Notes: generated by a model not told the origin, from the letters alone. Counted from the stretch's first letter, positions 44,628 through 61,115 are shown. The stretch: 64,000 nucleotides of DNA from Camarhynchus parvulus (GCF_901933205.1 NC_044574.1:3040501-3104500); one strand, 5' to 3'. Made by a program: numbers and translations.

Positions 44628-44915
44628 TTCTCATGGAATCATGGACTAGTTTGGTTTGGAAGGGACCTTAAAGATTATCCAGTTCCAATCTCCTCCCATG
44701 GCAGGGACACCTTCCACTGTCCCAGGTCACTCCAGGCCCCATCCAACCTGGCATTAAACACTTCCAGGGATCCAGGGGCAGCCACAGCTTCTCTGGGCAC
44801 CCCGTGCCAGGGCCTCATTACCCTCAGTCAAGAATTTCTCACCAATATCCCACATAACCCTGCCCTGTCAGTCTGAAGCCATTCCCTCTGGTCCTCTTGC
44901 CCCAGAGATGGTGAG
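44628..44915 (-). mobile_element. CR1 LINE 3' fragment
   Basis: Minus-strand CR1: 'ttggaagggaccttaaagat', 'ccacagcttctctgggcacc' and 'gaagccattccctctggtcc'. Confidence 0.93.
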
Positions 44916-45782
44916 ATTTAAGGAGAAGAAATGTCCTGGGGAAGTTTTTAGTCACACATTCCCCCAAACCTGGAAGGAGAAAAAAAAAAAAAAAAGACCG
45001 TCCTGCTCTGTGCTGGAGCATGGCAATGTTATTCCTGTGCTCAAAATTTGATTTCACAGTTCAGCTGAGGAACAACCAATGTAAAACCTGACTGGGAACT
45101 GGAGCTGGCCAGAAGATACAAACCCAGGGGCTGTTGTTCTCAGGAAAAAATGGCCCTTTTTGGCAAACAAAGCTGTACTGTCAGGGAGCTCTTGGCACTT
45201 CTGGAATCTCCTTAATAACATATTTATAACACTTGTCTGTATGCTCTGTTTATCAGATCCCGGGTTTGCAGTAAACACAAGCTCAGAACAAGGGGTTTTT
45301 TTCAGAATATTTTCTTGGATGATTCCCAGTTAAAAGAAAATGCTTCTTGTTGTGTTGGCCTTTTTTTTTTTTTTTTGTCCTTTTGGAAGGATCAAACTTT
45401 CCAGTGACCTCATCCCTGTCCTCAGAGAGTCAATGTAAATGTGCAAATGTCACCGTGAAATTTACCCAGTGAGGGAAAAGTAACCTGGATTTCTCCCTGG
45501 CTGGCTGGAGAGCACTGCAAGGAGACAATGCCACATCCTTGTCTGGAGCTGAGACCTTCCAGCACATCCCTCCCGTGGTGCCTGGTGTCCCATAAAAAGA
45601 AATCACAGCCTATAAAGATTCCCAAAGTCACTGAAAAGCAGGTTATTCCTAAATTAGGAGGACAAAAAGTCTTCCCTTGACTCATAAAATCCAAAGGCAC
45701 CATTGGTTAAGCCACAGCGTGGCTTCAGGTGGGTGTTCTCCATCCTTCCTCATCACTCCACAGCCCAGCCAAGTCTCCAGGT
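44916..45782. other. Non-coding stretch
   Basis: Poly(A) and poly(T) runs near 44983 and 45361; otherwise nothing recognised. Confidence 0.4.
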
Positions 45783-46001
45783 GCTCATTTTTCTCTCCTG
45801 TGTTTTGCTGCTTTGGAATGTAGTTGGAGATTGTTTGTCCGACATGTGAATTGTTTTGACTTAATGACCAATCACAGGCAGCTCTGTCGGGAATCTGGAA
45901 GCAGTCACGAGTTTTTAATTAATATCTTGTTAAGCCTTCTGTAAGATCCTTTCTATATTCTTTAGTATAGTTTTAGTATCATATCATATAATAATAAATT
46001 A
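45783..46001 (+). mobile_element. Truncated ERVK-like LTR
   Basis: The 3' two-thirds of the same LTR family as 47862 and 62768, here on the plus strand: 'tgttttgctgctttggaatg', 'ttgttttgacttaatgacca' and an AT-rich end with AATAATAAATTA. Both termini are missing. Confidence 0.85.
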
Positions 46002-47861
46002 TGCTGATGTTCTCTGGGAAGTCTTTAGGGTGTGACAGGCTCATGAGCCTTTGAGTGCTGCTCAGAGCACGTGTCCAAATGTCACATGCCTCATACATGA
46101 CCAGACCCTGCCACTCCTTGCTTCTGGCAGGGGTTCTGTCACTTATGACCAATAAATACTCGTGTTTTGGCTGTGGGGGATCCCCCCACGTGCTCATGTG
46201 ATCCTCCTTTACTGCCTGGTCTTTAGACTTTCATCAAGGAATGACATGAGATCATCCGCTGGGGACAGAGGTGCAAACTGCAGGGTGTCCTCAGCAGGGA
46301 CCACAAAGTGCTCACTTAATGCTTGTTGATCACAAAATCCCAGAAATGGGATGACAAATGATCATAAAACCCCAGAATGGGCTGGGTTGGGTTGGAAAGG
46401 ACCTTAAATCCCGTCTCAACAGCTCTGTGTCCTCTCCCTGTGGCACAGCAGTTGCCACATCTGCCACTCAGGCTGTACTTTGGACAGGGCAGGGCGCTGG
46501 GAAAGGGGGAGGAGAAGCCTCCAGAAATGCAGTTTAATAAAAGCAAAGTTGAGCAGCACAGCCCCTGTGCTTTAACCTTTTTAATTCTTTTTCCATTCCA
46601 TTATTAGTGCAAATAGCAGGGCCCTGTGAGACACCACGTGGGAGCTGAGCTCCAGACCGCAGCTTGCTCTCCAGGGAAATAAACTCAGTTCTGCTTTACT
46701 CAGGGAGGGCTGAATGAACATCCCTACCCCAAGGAGAGCGAGAACCCCACTGAAATGGGGATTTTCTCCATCTCCCCTTCCTGCTGGTCCTGCCTGACTG
46801 CTGCTATCCCTGAGCCTTTCTCCAAAGGGCATCACTGTTTTTATCCCATCCACAGGGAAACTTCGCAGTTTCTGCTGCCCTTAAGTCCTGCTTTAGTCTC
46901 CAGGCTGTCAGGATGGATTATCCTGGAAATCCTGGAACTGAGGGTGCCTGAGGCAAAATAAAAGCATCAGTTCTGACCCATGGGGACTGATTCAATGAAC
47001 TCAGTAGGGCAGGTGGGCAGTGGTCAGCTGAGTGGCCACAGCTGTCCACAAGCCACTGGCCTTGCTCCTCCAGGTTTAGTTCAATCACTCAAAATTTGCA
47101 ATGCACCTTCTCCCTTCCTTCAGGTAATGAGATCCTTGGGTGGTACAGGTTCAAATTCTCCATTACTCAATGAGACAAAAAAAAAAAAGGTTGTTGTGGG
47201 TCTTTATTTCCTTAAATAAGATTTTACACCTTTGTGTAAAAGCTGATGAAGAGCATCTAGACAGCTGAGAATTGGTCCCAAGGATAACTGGTCCCAGGAC
47301 AGCCCTAGTGAAAGACAACTTTTGAAACCATTATTTGCAAGTTATCCATGTCCCATGGCCTAGTTTTGGCCAACCCAAGGCACAGCCTAAGTAGGAATCA
47401 AATGGAGAAGGGGAATAAAGATTTAAAAGAAAATTTAGGATGACACCTGCACAAAAGCATCTTTTTAAAAGCTGAGGTTCAGGTGAGCTACAATCCCAAG
47501 AAAGAGATGGAAATTGTGTTGCTTAAACCCTGTGGTGTCATCCTAAGGGATGTGCTGGAGGGAGCACTTGTAGGAACCAGGACCAGGGATGGAGACCTCA
47601 CATCCTTCCATCCCCATGGGAACAAAAACTTACTCAAACCTGGGAAAAGTGACAGAAATAATTCAAGCTTGGGCACAGCAAGTGTTTGTGTCTCACCAGT
47701 GCCATAGAGCTGTGCCTACTAAAATCCATGCAAGTCACTCCCCTGGGAACCACAACCCTGGGATTGAGAAGATTCGGGTAAAATAACAGTGGGTGGGGTT
47801 TGGGGAATGCTGCTCCTCCAAGGGATCTGGGGCTCCCACAGAAGAGGAGAACCCCGTCACC
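46002..47861. other. Non-coding stretch
   Basis: A CR1 tip lies at about 46365-46425 (minus). A segment at about 46030-46240 has LTR-like character (AATAAATACTCG at about 46150) but I cannot assign it. The rest shows nothing recognised. Confidence 0.35.
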
Positions 47862-48252
47862 TGTGGTATTTGCTGGGTCCCCAGGACGAATTAAGAACCT
47901 GACTCCATGTTCTTAGAAGGCTAATTTATTATTTTATGATATATATTATATTAAAGAATGCTATACTAAAACTATACTAAAGAATAGAGAAAGGGTCTTA
48001 CGGAAGGCTTAACAAGATACTAATTAAAAACTTGTGACTGCTTCCAGAATCCTGACACAGCTGGCTGTGACTGGTCATCAAGTCAAAACAATTCACATGT
48101 TGAATAAACAATCTCCAATCACATTCCAAAGCAGCAAAACACAGGAGAGGAAAAAATGAGATAATATTGCTTTTCCTTTTCCTCTGAGGGTTCTCAGCTT
48201 CCCAGGAGAAAATCCTGGGCAAAGGGATTTTTCAGAAAATATGACAGTGACA
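47862..48252 (-). mobile_element. Solo LTR, ERVK-like, beside the first coding exon of LZTS3
   Basis: 391 bp. On the minus strand it starts TGTCACTG and ends AATACCACA. Flanks carry a near-perfect 6-bp duplication, GTCACC (47856-47861) and ATCACC (48253-48258). Same family as 62768-63189. Its right edge lies 150 bp from the splice acceptor of the first LZTS3 coding exon. Confidence 0.9.
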
Positions 48253-48350
48253 ATCACCAGGACATAACTTTGATCTGCAAAGGGCACGGCACTTTTTTTC
48301 AGAAAACAGTGACAATCACCAGGACGTAATTTTGATCTGCAGAAGGGCAC
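48231..48350 (+). repeat. 62-67 bp tandem duplication across the LTR boundary
   Basis: Unit 1 (48231-48288) contains the last 22 bp of the LTR plus flanking intron. Unit 2 (48298-48350) repeats the same LTR/intron junction. Because the junction itself is copied, the duplication is younger than the LTR insertion. Several substitutions separate the units. Confidence 0.88.
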
Positions 48351-48370
48351 GTCAGACAAAAGTCACCTCT

Positions 48371-48402
48371 CTAACAACCCTTTTTCTCCCTCTTTGTCCC
48401 AG
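48371..48402 (+). promoter_or_regulatory. LZTS3: Branch point, polypyrimidine tract and acceptor before LZTS3 coding exon 1
   Basis: A CTAAC branch-like motif lies at 48371-48375, followed by a pyrimidine tract and CAG ending at 48402. It shows that the start-codon exon is internal, so at least one non-coding 5' exon lies upstream. The 5' UTR part of this exon is 48403-48441. Confidence 0.8.
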
Positions 48403-48441
48403 TGCCACTGAGCTGCGCCTCCACCTCACCCCTACGCTGCC

Positions 48442-48894
48442 ATGGCCACGCTAGAGACGCTGCCCGTCCTCAGTGACCCGGCCTACCCCAGCCCGGAGAG
48501 CTTCCACGGCTTCGCCCCGCGCTACTCCCAGACCATCCCCAGGAGCGCCATGGGGAGCGTGGGCAGCGGCGTGGCCAACGACCAGGAGTTCGCCATGAAG
48601 AGCGTGGGCACACGCACGCAGAGCGGCGGCCGGCCCGCCGAGGGGCCGCGCAACGGCTACTCCGGCCGGGACATCCCCCACCGCTACTCGGGCGAGGAGA
48701 AGACCTACAAGTCGGAGAAAGTCTCCAACTCGCTCTACATCAACGGCGAGGCGCGCAAGAGCGAGAAGGTGAAGGTGGACATCTGCGGGAACGTGACCGC
48801 CAACAACGAGAAGAACCTGCCGCCGCCGCCGCCCCAGTACCGAGAGCCCGGTAACCCACCAAAGATTTTGCCAATTTCTGGCAAACTGGACCAG
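48442..48894 (+). CDS. LZTS3: LZTS3 (ProSAPiP1) coding exon 1, residues 1-151
   Basis: LZTS3, also called ProSAPiP1, is a Fezzin-family scaffold of the postsynaptic density. The family is known to bind the Shank PDZ domain and SPAR-type RapGAPs, linking them in dendritic spines. The ATG at 48442 sits in a strong Kozak context (GCCATGG) 39 nt after the acceptor, and the N-terminus MATLETLPV aligns with my recollection of human LZTS3 (MAKLETLPV). Conserved islands follow: MGSVGSGVA at residues 37-45, EFAMKSVGTRT at about 48-58, VCGNV-like ICGNV and PPQYREP near the end. The exon ends in phase 0 after KLDQ with donor GTGAGC at 48895. The three exons total 665 residues, close to the roughly 670 of the mammalian protein. 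No frameshift or premature stop is seen. Codons are strongly GC-rich, unlike the surrounding introns. Confidence 0.95.
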
Positions 48895-53090
<4,196 letters not shown>

Positions 53091-54549
53091 GGGGGGGCCG
53101 GGGTGACATGACAGAATTTTTTATTGCTGTGCATGTACTACCTACTCAAGCCAGAGATCTTCCGAAGGATAATGCGCTCCCGTGGGAGCGGTGTGAGCGT
53201 GCTCCCACCAGGCTCCATCACCCTCACTCTCCACTTCTGTGCTCTGTAGGTACAATAACTGTGGATGTGCGTTGGTTTTCTATCAACAATGCCACATCTC
53301 GGCTGGGGTTTTTTCCTAGTACAGCTGGTGAGGGTCAATTGGCTCTTTTGTAATCTGCCCTGACTGTTACTTCACTAGAGGCTGCCGCCCCCTCTCCTAC
53401 AATTCACCCTTTTTTGGTTAGTTGTTTTGGAGGGTTGTATTCAGTTTCTTTGGTTTTCCAAGCATTTACGTGCAGCAAAACAGTTCAAAGTGGCAGGTTT
53501 GTTGTTTTTTGGTTTCTTTTTTTTTTTCCTTCCAGGACGATTTTAGCCACATTGGCTAATGGAGCAAAGCTCTTGGGATCATGAGCAAACTCAAGTGTTC
53601 TGCATCAAGTATCCTGTCTAGACGGTGGTCTTAGTGAAGTCAGTGTGAGCTTGGCCACTGATTTCAGTGAAACCAGACATATCTCTATCTCTACCAGACA
53701 ACTCCCTCTTGCCCTGGCTGCAAGAGGTTAGGACATCCTTGAGGAGCAGGATGAGCCTGTCCTGGTAACAGAAGCCAACAAGGAAAGATGTCCCAGCAGG
53801 AGCCTCTCCGGAGGCTCAGCAGAGCTTAACATATGCTGCGTTTTCCCTTCCTTGTGGTTTCCTCCTGCAGTTCCACTCCTGTCCCAGGCTGTGACCAACC
53901 CTGGGAGCAGAAACACCCTCCCACCTCTGCCTTGGCCCCCTTACTCTATACCCAAGCTGGCTACAGCAAGAAAAAAGCTTGGAAATCCAAGCTAGTTTCC
54001 CTTCCCAACAGCCCCCTTACTTCCCAAAGTCAATGGAATCGAGGTTTGGGGAAGCCTCCAAACCCATGGGATGTTTATGCAAACGGAAGCTTTAGCAATC
54101 TGCCCCAGAAGTGGGCAATTGTGCCACCCTGTCCCCAAACGAGTGACACCTTGGTGCACTCTCTTGGGCCAGGGTCTGCTTAAAAACAGCACTCGAGCCT
54201 CACTCAGGAGTTGCAGGGGGGGCACAGCAGCATCACAGCTGGATTGCAGCAGTCAGCCTTCAGTCCTGCCATTCCAAACAGCACCCACAGCCATCCCACA
54301 CCCCGGGGATGGAGAGAACAACTCCCAGGCCTAGCTCAAGAAAATACTCAGCTACTAACTCTGAGCATGAAAGAAGTTATAAGAGGGGGAAAATGCTTAA
54401 GATCACGCAAGTGCTTATGCCCTAGCAGAATAATAAACCAAATCCTACATGCACACTCACTGAGGCAGCAAAACCTGGCATTCTGCTTGAAAAGGTGGCA
54501 AGGTGAGCTCGGTTCTTCCTGTCATGGACAGTTTTTTACCACAAGTCAC

Positions 54550-54555
54550 AATAAA
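54550..54555 (+). terminator. LZTS3: Candidate poly(A) signal AATAAA
   Basis: First canonical hexamers after the stop codon lie at 54432-54437 and 54550-54555, compatible with a 1.5-kb short 3' UTR form. No pronounced GU-rich element follows. Confidence 0.3.
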
Positions 54556-56934
54556 GAGAAGAAAAATGTTGCAAAGTGGAGTTTGCGCTGGCCAATGGAT
54601 CAATAGGAGTGGGGGTTTTGGCTCTTTGCCCTGAGGAGCAGCTAGAAGAGAAAAGTTAGGATTAGCACTGGGATATCTTGAAATGCCTGTGAGGTGACTC
54701 CAGGGCAAGTTTGGCCAGATTAAATGTCATGTGCACACCAAGGAAGAACCTGGAGGCATTGAGGGGCTGAAGATCTTCCAAACAAAAGCCCTGAAGCTGC
54801 GCATTTTCCATGTTCTGTCTCCCCAAAGCTCTCCTGCTCACGACCAGGTGTGACCTTCAGTTTGAGAACAAACATTGCTGTGATGAGCTCCAGCCTGAGC
54901 AGAGTGGAGACTGCAGTTAGTCCCACCAACCCAAGTCACGGGACAGTGCCACTGGCCAGGAGCTGGTGGTGGCTGCCTGAGATCCCTGGAGCCATTGAAA
55001 ATAGAAAAGTGCCAAGACCAGGGCATTTCAAGATCCCAGTTGACAGCTCCTGTCTTTTCCCACCACTTCCGCCCATGTCTTTGGAGCTGGAGGAAGACAA
55101 CTCATGGAAAACACCAGGGCAGCTCAGGCTAAACCCCTTTCCCTGGACCAGCCATAAAAAGGAAGGTTAGGTCATGTCTGACCACTGGTGGGTCAGTGGT
55201 CAGTCAGTGGTCAGTCATTTGCAGTCCTACTGCAAATCCTGAAGATGTCCAGCACTCTTGGACATCAGCCCAGCAAGGAAGGAGTGCAGCTGCCTGCCAG
55301 TGCCACACAGCTGCAGACTTTGCCGTGGCCAGGGAGACAACCACATGCACCTGGCCAGGCACATCCTAGAGCTTCCTCCATGTCATACTCCAGGCCTTCC
55401 AGACAGAATAAACATCCCACAGTGGCAGGGTTGGAGATCTGGTGTCTTGCAGCATCTCAGCTTTCTGTTCACATCAGACAAGGCCACATTGTCCTCCCTC
55501 CCAGAGCAGGTGTTTGGTGTCTGCTCTTGTGAAGATTCTTCATCTTGGAGGAGGAAAGGCCCCCTCCCTCCACCTTCCTCACTGCATCACATCGATCCAG
55601 AGCTTCAATCCAGATCTGAGACCTCGACTGTGGACATTCCCTGGACGACAAAGCCTTGCAGACACCCACTAAGACACTCTGCTGCTGGTTTTCCCTCTCT
55701 TGGGATTCTCCCAGGATCCCCCAACTGTCCTGCAGAAACCACCCCACCCCTGCTATGGTGACAGAAAACACAGATGGTTTTGGGAGCCAAACTGCCACAA
55801 AGGATTCCTGTGCTTCAGGATTCCTCCCCACAACTGGATGTGCTGCTCCCCATCAAGTCCTCTCCCCTGTGCCAGCCCTTTGCTCAGCAGAGATGGAGCA
55901 AAAAAATGATGGTGAGACGACACCTGGATTCCTCTTGTTTGTGCCCAGGTGGAGCTCACCTGGCTCCTTCCACATCTTTTACACTTTCACAAGTTGATGA
56001 AATCTCCCATCAAAAGCTTCATTGAGGCTCTGGGGTCTTAGCCCTGGGACAGCCAAGGAGTGCCAGGCTGGTGTTTGGGGTGACATATCCTGGGAATGGC
56101 CAAGGAGGCTGGCAGTGTGTCTCTTGGAGGCTCAGGCAGGGCTGATTAATTGTTTCTGTCCCGTGGAATTCCACCCAGAGTTTGGGTTTGACCATCCCCC
56201 AGCTGTCTCCTGCACCTTGGGGCTAGTGGAATTCAGTATGACATCCTGGCTCTCGTGTCATTCTCCAAGTGTTGCCCCCAAAATCCTCTATAACCTGCCA
56301 CTGGCCACCACCACAAGCTGTGGCCGTGGGGGTCTCAGCTCAGTTGCCTACACATGGGGTCCACAAGGGTATCTGGGATATCTGGGATACCCAACACATG
56401 CATGATCCAAGATTTTTGGGAGAGCCAGGCCAGTGGTGGCAGTCCTGGAGCAGCTCTGGTGTCACGGGCTCCCCATGTACAGAGCCCAGTCATGCTCCAG
56501 GCACATCCACACGGCCAACAGAGGACACTGGTCAGCTCCAGAGGCTTCCACCCATGAGGATGTGGGCTAAGCAGGCTGTCCTGGTGCCAGGGAAGGTCTT
56601 ACTCTGCAGTGAGCAGGGCTGCTTTACTCCACCACCATTCCAAGGCTGGCTGCTACCACTGTCCCAGCAACCCAGCTGGGCTGATTCCAGCACTCCCCTC
56701 TCACCCCCAGGGTGATCACCACAGCTGGGGCACGTTGTTGTGCCTCCCACAGCCCCACTTAGCTCCTGCCACTGTCTGCTGGCAGCTGGTGGCCCCAGTC
56801 CTGCTGTCACTGGTGGTGGTCACTCACATCCAGGTTTCCACGCTCCAGAGAGGAATGGAATTGTTGCTCTAACACTGTTGTACAGAGAGAAGTGTATTTG
56901 GATGTAAATAAGAGCCCAGCTCTGTGTGTTGATG

Positions 56935-56940
56935 ATTAAA
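56935..56940 (+). terminator. LZTS3: Candidate poly(A) signal ATTAAA
   Basis: ATTAAA followed by a G/T-rich stretch ('ggctctgtggcttctctgtt'), giving a 3' UTR of about 3.9 kb. Confidence 0.4.
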
Positions 56941-59754
56941 AGGAGACAAGAAGGCTCTGTGGCTTCTCTGTTGGCGAGCGGGGCCGAGCGCTGCACACAG
57001 GGCGCTCAGCACCCCGACCTGGGCCTGGCTGCACTGGCAGTCTGGGCTCCAGCACCTCCCAGGAGAGCAATCCACTTGGGATTAGCTCAGCCTGGTGTCC
57101 CTCTGTCCTGCTTTGACACTTGCGGTCACCCTGAGCCAGGTTTGCAGCAGCCCCCTGGTTAAGGGTGCCCGTCTGGTGTCACACACAGACTCCACACAGA
57201 CAGTGGCTCCCAGAGCGTCCCCCTGAGCTCTGCCCATGGCAACAACCATCCTGCTCCCCTCCTGCCCCTTGCAGTGGCACTTTATAGCTCGCTCAAGGCA
57301 GTGGGCTCACGAGCAACATGACCAAAGATCTCTGGAGAGCGCTGGGCTCCATGCTTGGGGCTGTGTCCCGGCTTTCCTGCAGAGACCTGAGGCTGGAAAA
57401 GGGGAATGAGAGCTGGCAGGGGACATGATTTCCCCCTGTCCCACCTAGGAATGTCTGCAGGTCCATAAAGGCCTTTTCTGTGAGAGATAGGACAGGATAG
57501 AAAGGAGTTCCTGGGTGAGGTGATCGTCCCCAGCTGGTGACACCAGTATCCACCACAGCTATACCAGTTAGCTCCACACATTTCCTGTGGAGAACATGGA
57601 CCAGGGGCTGTCCCTAGGAGTTGGGATGGATGTCATTCCCTTTCTTCTTGAGGAGAAGAGAGGATGCACACCAAGCCATGCATCTTCTTGTCTTCAGGCA
57701 ACTTCATGCCTCTCATCTTCAGAGCAATAGGTCTCCTTAGGGTTTGCAGCACACAGCACTACAGGGGCCACTCAAATGTTCTGGCTCAGCGGGAACTGTC
57801 CAGGAAAATGAGCATCCTGAGAGCTGGTGGTCCTGCTGGCTGCCCCCTTGGTGTCCTCTCCACAGTTCACTCCAGGGCATCCTCAGCACCCTCCTTACCA
57901 TGGAACCAAACTCCCAGGTGAAGGCAGTGTGTTCTTCACTTCTCCTGATTGGGTTGTTGAAGGCATCTCCACCCACCTTTGCTCCAGGAAGGCTCCTGGA
58001 GCTGGCAGGAGGCCACTGGGAGATCTGTGCTCCTGCAGGTGGGTGTTCAGGTGGGTCTGGGCCTTGGGCAGATGCCTCTCAACTGTGCCTCTGCTCCCCA
58101 GCCATTCTCAGCCTTCTCCACTCCATCCCTGGGATGGAAGAGAGCCCAAGTAATTTAACCCAAACATTCAGTTTAAGCCTTGAAGCCCCTTTATATTTAC
58201 TGCTCACCAAGACCCCTGGCTAAAGATCTGTTCATGTGTTGCCTGCTGCTCCTCTGCCCCAGCTCTCCAGGCTCTCCTGCCTCCTTTCAGATCATCCCCA
58301 TCCCACTGGAGCAGTCAGGGCCTCTCCCAGGTACATCTGGACAAGCTGGAGCTACAGCCCCCACTGGGAATGGGTGATCCCAACCCTGCTCTCAGGAGCT
58401 TTCCAGAACACTGATCCTCTCCTCTCTGACATCCCCATGGCAGCTCCATCAGCCCTGCTTTGCCTCCAAGGACAATCTGGCTTCCTGCTGAAGGACATTC
58501 CCATGGCCTGCAATCCTGTGGGATCTCTGCACGGGGATTCACATCATCACCACCAGTTCTGGAGCTCCCTGGTCCTTCCACCCTCTGGAAAAACAGGGGT
58601 CTGAGGGGTCTCTGAGGTCCTTAGGGGCATGCAGGACCCTGCAGTGTACCAAGGGGTTGGGATCACATCCAGCTGTTTGCAGATGTTGGCTTCCCAAGAG
58701 GATGTTCCTGTATTTTCAGGGTAATCCTCCTCCCTGGTTCTCCCAATGATGGGAATTGTGTCAGCTCTGGAGCCTGGACCAGGCTGTGTCCCCACAGCTC
58801 TTTCACAAATCTGTTTTTTTCTGGCAGGAAGTCTCTGCTTTCTGTCCCAAAGCAATAGGATTTTCCAGGGAGATTTCAAAGGGACTCTTCCCAACTCTGA
58901 CACCTGCAGGCCAGCCAACATTCCTGTGAATACCTTCAGAGCTCCAGCCCCAGCCTCAACTCCTCTGGAAAGGGATGCAAGGTCCAGTCTGGCTCTAAAC
59001 AACCACTCGGTGGCCTGGAGAGCCCAAAGCTTCCCAGATCCAGCAGGTGTGACCCATCCTGTCGCTGGGTCCCTGCAGCAGATCTTCTCCGCCTGGGAGC
59101 CACCTTCAGTGACAACCAGTGGGACACTCCTGAGAGCCAGGCTGGGAGGAGAAGACCCCATGACTGAAAGGAGCAGAACAGGGGCTGGCAGAGCTGGCAG
59201 GAGCATCCCAGCACCACCCAATGCTGCACCCCCGGCTGATGTGTCTATGCAGTCCCTTCCCAGGCAGAGCCCAGCCCAGGGCTCCTCCAAGGTGTCTTCG
59301 TTTGCACTCTCCAGGACCTGGAAATCGCTGTGAGCCCAGAGGAGCCGCTCCGGGCACCACCCCAGGCAGGTTTTCCCTCGCCCCAAACCCATTTTAGACG
59401 TGGCTGAGTGCAGTTCCCCAGCAGATGCAGAGCTGTCCCCCCAAAGCTGCCCCGGGGGGGTGTCTGACCTCACCAGCAATAACAGGAGCTCTGCTGGCCG
59501 TGTCCCACTGCAGCAGCTCCTGCGGGACGCATCCCGCACCCCCCGAGTGTCACTCCAGCCCCAGCCTTGTGCTTTTCTTCCCTCTCGTTTCCTGACGCCT
59601 CGGTGGCTCCCTCTGTTTCTTTTTCTCCTCTCTCTCTTTCTCTCTCTCTGACTGTGAATTCAAACCAGAAGTGTTCTGAACTCGACTCTGTTACTGTTCT
59701 GTCTCTGCGTCGACTGTTGCTGGTTCTCCGAACTGCGTTTCAACAAGATTTTGC

Positions 59755-60170
59755 ATTAAAAAAATCTAAAAAATCTAAAAAAAAAACACTAAAAAAAATT
59801 AAAAAATAAAAAAACCCTTAAAAAAATCTAAAACAAAAAAATCTGAAAAAGGTAAAAAAAGTTCTTAAAAAAATCTAAAAAGAAAATCTGAAAAAGGTAA
59901 AAAAAATTCTTTAAAAAAATAAAAAAATCTAAAAAAAATTATTAAAAAATTCTAAAAAAAATTTAAAAATTATATATATATATAAATATATATATACTTG
60001 GGAAAAAAACCTAAAAATATTTTAAAAAAAGAACTCCATAAAGTCGGGTGTCTCTCCTGTCCACTTGGTCACTTCCAAACACTGTTGTCTTGACTTTGCC
60101 TCTGGTTAAGTGTGTTTAAAGACAAAAGGTTGAACAAAAAAAAAAAAATTAAAATAAAAAGAAAAAAGAG
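59755..60170. repeat. A-rich low-complexity region with (AT)n
   Basis: Runs of AAAAAATCTAAAAAA type and a TATATATA segment at about 59970-59998. Confidence 0.9.
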
Positions 60171-60457
60171 GTAACACTCACCATTCTGGGATTTTTGTAC
60201 AGCAAAGTTGTATCTGTTTCAGAGGTTCTTGTTAAAACTCCACCACAATTCCCAATTCCCTGCTGGCCTGTTGTCTGTTCCCATTGGGTTATCCAGATGT
60301 GAAGAGCTCCTGCCTTTGCCATTTTCTACAGTGAATAAATATATAAATATATCTGTACAGAGGTATGTATATATATAAATAGACATGCAGATCTATATGT
60401 ATACGTATCTCCAGCTCTCCTCTCTCCACCTGACTGTGAAGGATTTTTATTGGGCAA

Positions 60458-60463
60458 AATAAA
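60458..60463 (+). terminator. LZTS3: Strong poly(A) signal AATAAA, likely distal end of LZTS3
   Basis: AATAAA followed 32-50 nt later by GTGTGGTTTGTTTGTGTC, a textbook GU-rich downstream element. Another AATAAA lies at 60334-60339. A minisatellite begins directly after. Confidence 0.5.
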
Positions 60464-60514
60464 ATGGAGAAAGGCCCCGTTTTAAAAACAGGACTGTGTG
60501 GTTTGTTTGTGTCA

Positions 60515-61115
60515 CAGCTGGGAGAATTGGGGAGAACCAGGGGGATTTTGGGATGGATCCACCAAAGGGAGAAGGAGGGAGAACCAGGGGGATTTTGGGA
60601 TGGATCCACAGCTGGGAGAATTGGGGAGAAAAAGGAGGATTTTGGGATGGATCCACAGCTGGGAGAATTGGGGAGAAAAAGGGGGATTTTGGGATGGATA
60701 CAAAGCTTGGAGAATTGGGGAGAACCAGGGGGATTTTGGGATGGATCTACAGCTGGGAGAAGGAGGCAGAACCAGGGGGATTTTGGTGATGAATCCGTAG
60801 CTGGGAGAAGGAGGGAGAACCAGGGGGATTTTGGGATGGATCCACAGCTGGGAGAACCAGGGGGATTTTGGGATGGATCCACAGCTGGGAGAAGGAGGGA
60901 GAATCAGAGAGGTTTTCGGTGGATCCACAGGTGGAATAATTGGGCAGAAACAGGGGAATTTTAGGATGGATCCACATCTGGGAGAATTGGAGAGATCCAG
61001 GGGAATTTTGGTGATGAATCCGTAGTTGGGAGAAGGAGGGAGAAGCAGGGGGATTTTGGGGATGGATCCAGAGCTGGGAAAACCAGGGGGATTTTGGGGA
61101 TGGATCCAGAGCTGG
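60515..61115 (+). repeat. 40-50 bp minisatellite, about 13 units
   Basis: Core 'gggggattttgggatggatc' followed by 'cacagctgggagaa'; units differ mainly in a variable 'ttggggagaa' or 'ggagggagaa' section. Confidence 0.95.

Larger units (their letters stand above)
53091..60490 (+). other. LZTS3: Probable long LZTS3 3' UTR and downstream region
   Basis: About 7.4 kb with no recognisable exon on either strand and hardly any CR1 or LTR, in contrast to the rest of the window; interspersed repeats resume only after about 60.5 kb. That absence and the series of poly(A) signals suggest transcribed 3' UTR with alternative ends. The strongest end is at 60458. The pyrimidine tract at about 59610-59655 and A-rich segment at 59755-60170 are low complexity. 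The 3' UTR assignment is inferred; an unrelated non-coding gene could share part of the interval. Confidence 0.5.

Noticed and set aside
58547..59539. 330-codon open frame on the minus strand (and a 195-codon frame opposite)
   Set aside because: No recognisable domain, no splice signals, low-complexity patches, and it lies in a probable 3' UTR. Open frames this long arise by chance in GC-rich avian DNA.
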